Assembly (NCBI GenBank): GCA_016764835.1
Contig: JAESRD010000012.1
Coordinates: forward strand, 1-5,952
Source: Paracoccaceae bacterium
GTDB lineage: Bacteria > Pseudomonadota > Alphaproteobacteria > Rhodobacterales > Rhodobacteraceae
Length of the DNA: 5,952 bases
Direction of reading: 5' to 3'
A model generated the notes under the pieces. The model was not told the DNA's origin and did not search any database. It saw only the letters and a program-made list of their open reading frames with translations. Position numbers and translations under genes: made by a program. Below are positions 1 through 4,831 of this stretch, in pieces (within the stretch, counting starts at the first letter, position 1; each line of letters starts with the position of its first letter).

Positions 1-64
1 CCGGCATGCGCTCGAACAGCAAGAGACGCGCCAAAGAACCGCCAAGGCAGGCGGGCGCGGTCAT
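1..64 (-). CDS. Possible 5' end of an unidentified gene leaving the window
   Basis: Reading leftwards from an ATG at 64, an open frame of 21 codons runs off the left edge (it begins MTAPACLGGSLARLL and continues LFERMP). Most third codon positions in it are G or C, as in the neighbouring genes, which is why I prefer this frame. A competing frame starting at ATG 68 or ATG 86 (MDDRARLPWRF...) is also open to the edge and has a weaker third-position bias. Neither start has a convincing Shine-Dalgarno sequence. The product is not recognisable from so few residues. It would lie downstream of the GNAT gene on the same strand, separated by 70 bases. Confidence 0.3.
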   Translation of the reverse strand, partial: MTAPACLGGSLARLLLFERMP

Positions 65-81
65 CCATGTCAAACACGTGT

Positions 82-108
82 ATCATAGGGGGCAGATACA
101 GAAACCAA
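82..108 (-). promoter_or_regulatory. Weak candidate promoter for the left-edge gene
   Basis: On the minus strand a -10-like TATGAT (82-87, five of six consensus bases) is preceded by a -35-like TTGGTT (103-108). The spacer is 15 bases, shorter than the usual 16 to 18. If used, transcription would start close to the ATG at 64 and would leave the ATG at 86 outside the message. An 8-base palindrome (ACACGTGT, 74-81) sits just downstream, but palindromes of this size are expected by chance. This is a weak call. Confidence 0.2.
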
Positions 109-134
109 GGCCGTCTCGCAAGGGTGGCGCGGTT

Positions 135-608
135 TTATAGGGTTTTCGTCATTCTTATAGTGCGCTGCGTGCCGTCCCACACATCGCCATGGCCGATGTA
201 GCCCTGTGAAAGATAGAATTTCTCGCCAGCGATAGACGCATGTAGCGAGAGCACCATATTAGCACTGCGCGCCCGCGCTTCCACCTCAAGTGCGCCAAGC
301 AGCTTTTTGCCAACGCCCAAGCCCTGTTGGTCTGGCAAGACAAAGAACGCGCTAACAACCCCGCTATCGAGGCCCGTTAGCTTCAAATTAACCGCGCCGA
401 TGATCTTGCCGCCAAGTTGCGCCACAAGATAGCACCGCTCCACAAGCAGTTCAGCCACCTTACCGGGCGTAAAATGCGCCGTAACGCTGGCAATGTTTTC
501 AGCCCCATAATCAGGCTTGTTTGAGACATCGAGCGTCTCCGCTATCACAGCGCTTATCTGATCAGCGTCGGCAACATGCGCGCGCCTTATGCTCACTTCA
601 TCCATCAT
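135..608 (-). CDS. GNAT family N-acetyltransferase
   Basis: This 157-residue protein has the usual length of a single-domain GNAT enzyme, which transfers an acetyl group from acetyl-CoA to an amine; the substrate cannot be read from the sequence. Seen directly: an opening strand (SIRRAHVADADQI), a central strand pair (YLVAQLGGKIIGAVNL, residues 60-75), then VSAFFVLPDQQGLGVGKKLL (85-104), in which QGLGVG is the acetyl-CoA pyrophosphate-binding motif A (Q/R-x-x-G-x-G/A). A late A-x-x-FY-x-x-x-GY element (127-137) is the typical motif B region. The start at 608 overlaps the end of the ABC-F gene by 11 bases, and a second ATG follows at once (605), so the first residue is uncertain by one. The overlap implies translational coupling with ABC-F. 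No promoter is seen directly upstream and no clear terminator follows the stop. The family call is firm; the function is not. Confidence 0.9.
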   Translation of the reverse strand: MMDEVSIRRAHVADADQISAVIAETLDVSNKPDYGAENIASVTAHFTPGKVAELLVERCYLVAQLGGKIIGAVNLKLTGLDSGVVSAFFVLPDQQGLGVGKKLLGALEVEARARSANMVLSLHASIAGEKFYLSQGYIGHGDVWDGTQRTIRMTKTL

Positions 609-2132
609 GATTAGCCATCAGCGTCTCAAATACCGGCTCCGGGTCATCAACCTCGACTAGCCTGCGCCCCTCGATCACCCAAATCCGCGTCGCCACATTG
701 CGAATAAACGTGCGGTCATGGCTGACAAGCAGACAGGTCGCACCCTGCTCTAGCAGCTCGGTTTCCAGCGTTTCTTGACCCTCAATATCGAGGTGGTTGG
801 TCGGCTCATCAAGCAGGTAGAAGTTCGGATAGGCCAGCCGCAGCTGCAACATCGCCAGCCGCGCCCGCTGCCCGCCTGACAGCTTAGCGATCGGCATGGT
901 CTGCATTTCGATATTCATACCGGCACTGGCCAAAAGCCCGCGCACCCGCTGATCGCCAATGGCAAAATTATGCGTAATCGCCTCCATCGCAGTCTTAAAG
1001 CCGCTGAGCTGACCCAGCTCTTGGTCACTATGGCCCAAAACCAACGAGGCCGCTGCGCGAATTTTGCCCGGCGCGTCATCAGCGCTCGCATGGATCGCCC
1101 TCAGCACGGCATTGACCAGCTGGGTTTTGCCCGCCCCGTTTGGCCCAAGCACAACAACCCTGTCGCCGCGCTCAATCCATAGTGGTCCGAGCTTGAACAG
1201 TATCCGCCCATCTGGCGTGGCAATCTCGGCACGGTCAAACGAGACCAGCGCTTTGGCATGGGTGCCAGAGTTGGACAGCTTTATGGTGCCAGCCGAGCGT
1301 TCCAAATGCGCCGGACGGGCCTGCTCTTCGAGTTTGGCCGCGCGTTCCTGCAACTGTTTGGTTTTGGTCAACAACAGGTCAGAGCCTGAATTGATGCCAA
1401 CATTCTTCAACTTGGCAGCTTGCTTGCGCAAATCCTTGGCCTTGCGCATCTCATTGTCAAACCGCCGCCCCTCGGCCTCATCGGCCAACTCAAGCGCGGC
1501 ACAGGCCGGGCTATAGGCCAGCGCAAAGTCTTGGCTGCGCTGAGGCCGCAAGAACAGAGTCTGATTCGTTGTCGCATCGAGAAAGGCGCGGTCATGGCTG
1601 GCAATGATCACCGCCGTCGCGCGTGGCAAAGCCGCCAGATAATCCTGCAAAGCACCGATCCGCGTCAGATCAAGATGGTTGGTCGGCTCGTCGAGCAGCA
1701 AAAGATCAGGCTCGCTAACGGTGGCATGGGCCAGCAAGACCATACGCTGCCAGCCGCCTGACAGCTCATGCAATGGCAGGCTGCGCAGATCGGCAGGCAT
1801 CTGCACATCATCAAGGGCAATATCGGCGCGCCAGCTCTCGTTCTCAGCCGCGTCACTGTCCAGCGCGGCCAGCACGGCGGCATGCGGGTTTAGCCCGGCA
1901 AGTGCGGCGGGCAACATTTGCGGCATAAGCGCCGTGCGCAGCCCGCGCGCGCGGGTGATCTGGCCAGCGCTTGGCTCTTCATCGCCCAGTAAAATATGCA
2001 AAAGAGAGGTTTTGCCGCGGCCATGGCGGCAACAAGGCCAAGCCGTGCGCCGCGCTCAAGTGTGAGGTTCAGCCCCTCAAAAAGCGGAATGCCGCGTGTG
2101 AAAGCCAGTGCGTTGAGTGCAAGTTGTGCCAT
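598..2132 (-). CDS. ABC-F family ATPase (twin ATP-binding cassettes), frame broken by a 1-base loss in Walker A1
   Basis: ABC-F proteins are soluble twin-ATPase factors without membrane segments. They bind the ribosomal E site and act in translation or antibiotic protection. The reading starts at ATG 2132 (MAQLALNALAFTRG...) and must change frame near 2030-2031; restoring one G (minus strand) gives LGLV-GRHGRGKTSLLHILLG, a proper Walker A at about residues 35-42, and a 511-residue protein. Then follow signature LSGGWQ (124-129), Walker B with DEPTNHLD (about 144-155), a charged helical linker (about 214-300) matching the ABC-F tRNA-interaction linker, second Walker A GPNGAGKT (330-337), second LSGGQ (418-422), second DEPTNHLD (up to 449) and a SHDR switch histidine. 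The protein ends soon after the second cassette, with no long C-terminal extension as in Uup. It is the first gene of an operon with the GNAT gene. The subfamily (housekeeping or resistance) is undecided. In the sequence as given the protein would be truncated, but both sides of the break are fully conserved, which suggests a sequencing error. Confidence 0.9.
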
Positions 2133-2159
2133 AGGTATGATCTCATGATTGGAAATAGC

Positions 2160-2242
2160 GGGGCCGAAAGCCCCCTTTTCAGGCCAATCTGCAAGCAGTG
2201 AGATCTGCTGCAATGATCAGCCCTGTGAACGGTTCCACAGGG
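2160..2242 (-). promoter_or_regulatory. Three consecutive hairpins in the ABC-F 5' leader
   Basis: Read in the ABC-F direction, three inverted repeats follow one another. The first (2242-2221) has a perfect 7-base stem CCCTGTG/CACAGGG around an 8-base loop. The second (2211-2191) has AGCAG/CTGCT extended by two pairs past a one-base bulge, with loop ATCTCA. The third (2174-2160) has GGGGC/GCCCC around TTTCG. The last stem ends 27 bases before the ABC-F start codon. No run of U follows any stem in this direction, so none looks like an intrinsic terminator. A role in leader control of the ABC-F gene is possible, because several resistance-type ABC-F genes are controlled this way, but here it is only inference. 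Confidence 0.35.
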
Positions 2243-2434
2243 CATATATGGGGCCACGCTGACGATGGTGATATGGTCTAAAACGCACGCAGCCCTCCGA
2301 TCTGTAAGAATTCAATTGCAGTCTCTGTCATGGCAGGGTAGTGGCGGCGCGCTGCATTTGCAATCATTCAGGTGAGATTTCGCGCAGCCCCAACCTTTTC
2401 GGCATTCCGGCCTTCTCGGCATTTTGGGGCTTCA

Positions 2435-2463
2435 TTGAAATATCACACTCCTTTTGCTATTAA
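2435..2463 (+). promoter_or_regulatory. Sigma-70-type promoter for rsfS-rlmH
   Basis: A -35 element TTGAAA (2435-2440, five of six consensus bases) is separated by exactly 17 bases from a -10-like TATTAA (2458-2463, four of six). Transcription would begin near 2470, giving a leader of roughly 45 bases before the proposed rsfS start at 2516. This placement argues against translation from the far upstream GTG at 2372, which would lie outside the message. Confidence 0.5.
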
Positions 2464-2503
2464 GTGGCTACGCCCTGCGCCGGGGCGCAATCGGCGCGTG
2501 ATT

Positions 2504-2509
2504 GGAGGA
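2504..2509 (+). promoter_or_regulatory. Shine-Dalgarno sequence that decides the rsfS start
   Basis: GGAGGA at 2504-2509 is the only strong ribosome binding site upstream of the RsfS domain. Six bases separate it from an in-frame CTG at 2516. No ATG, GTG or TTG lies at a workable distance: GTG 2498 is upstream of the site, and ATG 2558 is almost 50 bases downstream without its own site. This makes CTG the best candidate start codon. Confidence 0.55.
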
Positions 2510-2515
2510 AAGACT

Positions 2516-2929
2516 CTGTCCACGACCAACCCGGTGGCCGACGCCACCAAAGCATCAATGCCGCTTGCCGATTTGGGCAAGCCGGATGCTGGCGACACGC
2601 TCTGCGCTGCAATTGTAGCAGCCCTAGACGCCGACAAAGCCGAAGATATTGTGCAGATCGATTTGCGCGGCCGCTCCGAGATGGGCGACTGGATGGTAAT
2701 CGCGTCTGGCCGCTCCTCGCGCCAAGTCTCCGCTCTTGCAGAGAAGCTCAGCGCTAAGCTGAAGACCGACTTTGGCATAAACTCCAAACTCGAAGGTAGA
2801 ACTGCGGGCGATTGGGTGCTGATTGATAGTGGCGATGTTATCGTCCATATCTTCCGGCCCGAAGTGCGCGACTTCTATCAGCTTGAGAAAATGTGGATGC
2901 CGCAAAGCGCGGCCGATACAGACGCCTAA
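2516..2929 (+). CDS. rsfS: Ribosome silencing factor RsfS (Iojap/DUF143 family)
   Basis: RsfS binds protein uL14 on the 50S subunit and blocks joining of the 30S subunit, slowing translation when nutrients are scarce. From the proposed CTG start the protein has 137 residues. The first 25 or so are a variable tail. The family core then follows without gaps: an opening helix (LCAAIVAALDADKAEDIVQIDL), the strand and turn SEMGDWMVIASGRSSRQVSALAEKL, the helix to KTDFGINSKLEGR, and the most conserved block AGDWVLIDSGDVIVHIFRPEVRDFYQLEKMW. The length fits the family. An upstream GTG (2372) would add 48 residues of low-complexity, non-conserved sequence covering the promoter, so I reject it. ATG 2558 would give 123 residues and remains an alternative. 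The stop is three bases before rlmH, so the two genes form an operon, a pairing common in bacteria. Confidence 0.92.
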   Translation: MSTTNPVADATKASMPLADLGKPDAGDTLCAAIVAALDADKAEDIVQIDLRGRSEMGDWMVIASGRSSRQVSALAEKLSAKLKTDFGINSKLEGRTAGDWVLIDSGDVIVHIFRPEVRDFYQLEKMWMPQSAADTDA

Positions 2930-2932
2930 GCA

Positions 2933-3397
2933 ATGCGCGTGACCATTTGCGCTGTTGGCCGGCTGCGCGCCGGGCCAGAGCGGCTGTTGATTGATGACTA
3001 TCTTGACCGGTTCGGCAAGGCAGGCCGTGCGCTTGGCCTTGGCCCGGCCAAGCTGATTGAGGTTGATGCCAAAGGCGCAGGCATGGCCACTGAGGCGCGC
3101 CTGCTAGAGCGCGCGGTGCCGCAAAACACCAAGCTATGTGTGTTAGACGAGCGCGGCACCAAGGCCAGCTCGCCCGAGCTTGCCACCCGTCTGGCCACGT
3201 GGCGCGACGATGGCCAACATGCGACCTTTATCATAGGCGGCGCTGATGGTGTCGACCCAGCATTGCGGGCGCGCGCAGATTACACCCTGTCATTTGGCGC
3301 AATGGTTTGGCCACATATGTTGGTGCGGGTCATGCTGGCCGAGCAGCTTTACCGCGCAGCGACCATTCTTGCCGGATCGCCGTATCACCGCAGCTAG
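2933..3397 (+). CDS. rlmH: 23S rRNA (pseudouridine1915-N3)-methyltransferase RlmH
   Basis: RlmH is a small SPOUT-class enzyme that uses S-adenosylmethionine to methylate pseudouridine 1915 in helix 69 of 23S rRNA, acting on assembled 70S ribosomes. The 154-residue product has the typical length. Seen directly: an N-terminal strand MRVTICAVGRL, LCVLDERG (68-75), FIIGGADGV (99-107), which is the S-adenosylmethionine-binding knot loop (IGGPEG in E. coli), and the C-terminal block LPHxLVRVxLAEQLYRA...GSPYHR, here WPHMLVRVMLAEQLYRAATILAGSPYHRS (126-154), which carries the knot and the family's terminal YHR. The ATG lies three bases after the rsfS stop with no strong Shine-Dalgarno sequence, so translation is probably coupled. 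The gene is complete, and its stop codon overlaps the stop of the convergent monooxygenase gene. Confidence 0.96.
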   Translation: MRVTICAVGRLRAGPERLLIDDYLDRFGKAGRALGLGPAKLIEVDAKGAGMATEARLLERAVPQNTKLCVLDERGTKASSPELATRLATWRDDGQHATFIIGGADGVDPALRARADYTLSFGAMVWPHMLVRVMLAEQLYRAATILAGSPYHRS

Positions 3398-3404
3398 AGC
3401 TGCG
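3389..3404. terminator. Perfect palindrome over the convergent stop codons
   Basis: The sequence CGCAGCTAGAGCTGCG is a perfect inverted repeat; as RNA it forms a 6-base stem around a four-base loop on either strand. It contains both the rlmH stop (3395-3397, plus strand) and the monooxygenase stop (3394-3396, minus strand). It is a candidate bidirectional end signal for the two convergent transcripts. No run of T follows on either side, so it is not a classical intrinsic terminator, and it may simply slow or protect the 3' ends. Confidence 0.3.
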
Positions 3405-4575
3405 TGTAATCATCCGGCTTAAAGTCAGTCTCAAACATTGGGCCAATGAACTTGCGCGCCAAGAACGGCACAGTGCAGGCCCGCGTTGCCATGTCGCGCA
3501 GCCAAAGTGCGCGCCAGTTTGGCGGACAAAAGAAGCTAGAGAACCGTTTAGCCGCCACCTGTTTGGCGCTGACCAGCGGCATGATCTGCGCCTGCCACCG
3601 CACAAAGGCGGCGTGGTGGTCGCCATCAGTCCGGTGCAGCTCACCAGCCAGAACATAGGCGCTCAGCATGGCCAACGAGCTGCCCTCGCCCGCAAGCAGC
3701 GAGGCACAAGCGGCGGCATCGCCCAGCACAGCCACCCGGCCATTATGCCAATCAGGCATCACCACTTGGCTCAGACTGTCAAAATAGATGTCATATACGC
3801 TGTCCATCCCGGCAAGAGCGGCGGGTGCTTCCCACCTCATATCGCCAAAGGCGTGGCGCAAAGCGGCCTTTTGCCCGGCCTCATCTGTGGGCAGCGTGTC
3901 AACATAGCTGCGGTTGGTGATGAACATGAACAGCGTTTTGTCGTCGCGCAGCGATATCCGGTTTAGCTGCCGCCCGGGCAGCGAATGCGACAGAAATGTC
4001 AGCTCGTCGCGGGGCTGGTAGCCACCCAGCGTAAACGCGCCGACACGCAGCCCCAGATCACGCTCAAACTCGGCCGATGGGCCAAAGCCCAGCTGGCGAA
4101 CCTTCGAATGCAGCCCGTCCGTGCCGATGAGCAGATCAAAGCGCCGCTCTTCGCCGGTGGATAGCGTCACATCCACACCTTGGCGGTCTTGGCGAAACCC
4201 GATCACGCTGGTTGAAAAACGGGTCTCAACATCGCCACAAGCCTCAAAGACCAAAGCCGCCAGCGCCGAGCGCTCAATTGACATATAGCGGCCCGCCGTC
4301 AGCATTGAGAATGTAGACGCATCAAGATGTGTGGTCTGGCGGCCGCGCGCATTAAGCGTGCGCAGATGTTCGACCGCATAGCCCTGTGCGTGCAGCCCAT
4401 CACGCAGCCCCATCTTCTCGGCTATATCATAACCATAGCCCCAAAAGTCTATCAGATAGCCGCCCTTGCGCTGCGCAGGTGCGGCTTCAAACAGAACCGG
4501 TTCATGGCCAAAACGGTGCAACCAATAGGCAAGCGCTGGCCCGGCAATGCCACAACCATTGAGGGCGATCTTCAT
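3394..4575 (-). CDS. Class A FAD-dependent monooxygenase (PHBH/TetX-like fold)
   Basis: This 393-residue enzyme has the motifs of single-component flavin hydroxylases, which use NAD(P)H and oxygen to hydroxylate aromatic or polyketide-like substrates. Seen directly: the FAD dinucleotide-binding motif GCGIAG (7-12) with the ribose-binding acidic residue at E30 (VLFEA), a conserved arginine region YMSIERSAL (97-105), the DG motif DLLIGTDGLHSKVR (147-160), and the second FAD motif GRVAVLGDAAACASLLAGEGSSLAM (279-303), with GD at 285-286. No signal peptide or clear membrane segment is present. The start at ATG 4575 is supported by AAGGA (4582-4586) six bases upstream. The substrate is unknown. TetX-type tetracycline hydroxylases share these motifs, but nothing seen here shows resistance function. 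The gene is monocistronic, convergent with rlmH and divergent from gpmI; it looks like an insertion in a housekeeping neighbourhood. No promoter could be picked with confidence. Confidence 0.9.
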   Translation of the reverse strand: MKIALNGCGIAGPALAYWLHRFGHEPVLFEAAPAQRKGGYLIDFWGYGYDIAEKMGLRDGLHAQGYAVEHLRTLNARGRQTTHLDASTFSMLTAGRYMSIERSALAALVFEACGDVETRFSTSVIGFRQDRQGVDVTLSTGEERRFDLLIGTDGLHSKVRQLGFGPSAEFERDLGLRVGAFTLGGYQPRDELTFLSHSLPGRQLNRISLRDDKTLFMFITNRSYVDTLPTDEAGQKAALRHAFGDMRWEAPAALAGMDSVYDIYFDSLSQVVMPDWHNGRVAVLGDAAACASLLAGEGSSLAMLSAYVLAGELHRTDGDHHAAFVRWQAQIMPLVSAKQVAAKRFSSFFCPPNWRALWLRDMATRACTVPFLARKFIGPMFETDFKPDDYTQL

Positions 4576-4706
4576 CTGCTATCCTTGCTGCTGTTTAATG
4601 CTGTTCTTTCGGTGCCTCGCACAGGCGCACAGCGTGTGATCAGCGGTGAAATCTTGCCAGTACCATGCAGCCAATACCGTTTATTTCCCATATATCATCT
4701 CTATAC

Positions 4707-4776
4707 CCGGCCAATACGCCGGTAAAGAACCAACCGGGCCGCAAGGTCCGGCGACCAAATCCTAATTTGGTGGTTC
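4707..4776 (+). ncRNA. Candidate structured RNA (hairpin plus three-way junction) in the gpmI leader
   Basis: Read in the gpmI direction, a hairpin CCGGC/GCCGG (4707-4711, 4718-4722; loop of six) is followed by a three-way junction. The closing helix is GAACC (4727-4731) with GGTTC (4772-4776). It encloses CCGGGCC/GGTCCGG (4734-4740, 4745-4751; six Watson-Crick pairs and one G-U) capped by a GCAA tetraloop of the GNRA class, and ACCAAAT/ATTTGGT (4754-4760, 4765-4771) with loop CCTA. The third helix abuts the closing helix with no unpaired base, which would allow coaxial stacking. An alternative pairing CCGGT (4719-4723) with ACCGG (4733-4737) would exclude the other folds, as expected of a switch. 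I do not recognise a known riboswitch class. It may instead be a protein-binding leader or a chance fold. Confidence 0.4.
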
Positions 4777-4782
4777 ACCCCG

Positions 4783-4810
4783 CCTCCTCGCGCCCCTATA
4801 TCGAAGGAGG
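4783..4810 (+). promoter_or_regulatory. Hairpin masking an upstream Shine-Dalgarno sequence
   Basis: CCTCCTCG (4783-4790) can pair with CGAAGGAGG (4802-4810) as eight base pairs with one bulged A, leaving an 11-base loop. The right arm contains AAGGAGG, a near-perfect Shine-Dalgarno sequence, so the left arm acts as an anti-Shine-Dalgarno. This site lies 21 bases before the gpmI ATG, too far for direct initiation, and no start codon is well placed after it. It may be a standby site for ribosomes that then use the second site at 4819-4824. Confidence 0.35.
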
Positions 4811-4818
4811 TATTCACC

Positions 4819-4824
4819 AAGGAG
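4819..4824 (+). promoter_or_regulatory. gpmI Shine-Dalgarno sequence
   Basis: AAGGAG, seven bases before ATG 4832, is the correctly spaced ribosome binding site and fixes the gpmI start. It is the second such element in 20 bases; the first (4804-4810) can be hidden in a hairpin. Confidence 0.7.
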
Positions 4825-4831
4825 CCCGCCC

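Larger units (their letters stand above)
2133..2515. other. Divergent intergenic region between the ABC-F gene and rsfS
   Basis: This 383-base stretch holds no gene I can support. From left to right it contains the short ABC-F leader with three hairpins (2160-2242), a region without clear signals (2243-2430) that includes an unproven 29-codon open frame on the minus strand (2278-2367), and the rsfS promoter and Shine-Dalgarno sequence (2435-2509). I found no convincing -35/-10 pair for the ABC-F direction. The ABC-F start has only a weak GAGA element upstream of its ATG. Confidence 0.6.

Noticed and set aside
65..134. Possible terminator after the GNAT gene
   Set aside because: Only a 5-base match (AAACC/GGTTT) around a loop of about 24 bases is visible and no T run follows.
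2160..2179. Hairpin followed by TTTT on the plus strand, like an intrinsic terminator
   Set aside because: The stem has only five pairs, the T run is four bases, and no plus-strand gene lies upstream to be terminated.
2133..2213. N-terminal extension of the ABC-F protein from TTG 2213
   Set aside because: The extra residues run through the leader hairpins, lack conservation, and the family begins at about MAQLALNALAF with ATG 2132.
2372..2515. N-terminal extension of RsfS from GTG 2372
   Set aside because: The extension covers the likely promoter and Shine-Dalgarno sequence, has no RsfS family similarity and would lie outside the predicted transcript.
3307..3966. Plus-strand open frame of 219 codons across rlmH and the monooxygenase
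   Set aside because: It overlaps two well-supported genes in other frames and shows no recognisable domain.
4576..4706. Promoters for the monooxygenase and gpmI in their divergent spacer
   Set aside because: The area near 4676-4705 is AT-rich, and TTGCCA (4654-4659) resembles a -35 element, but no -10 element sits at a proper distance; no pair was convincing in either direction.
4724..4780. tRNA or tRNA-like gene in the gpmI leader
   Set aside because: The junction has only three helices, no anticodon arm of the right size, no TTC-containing T-loop and no acceptor stem.
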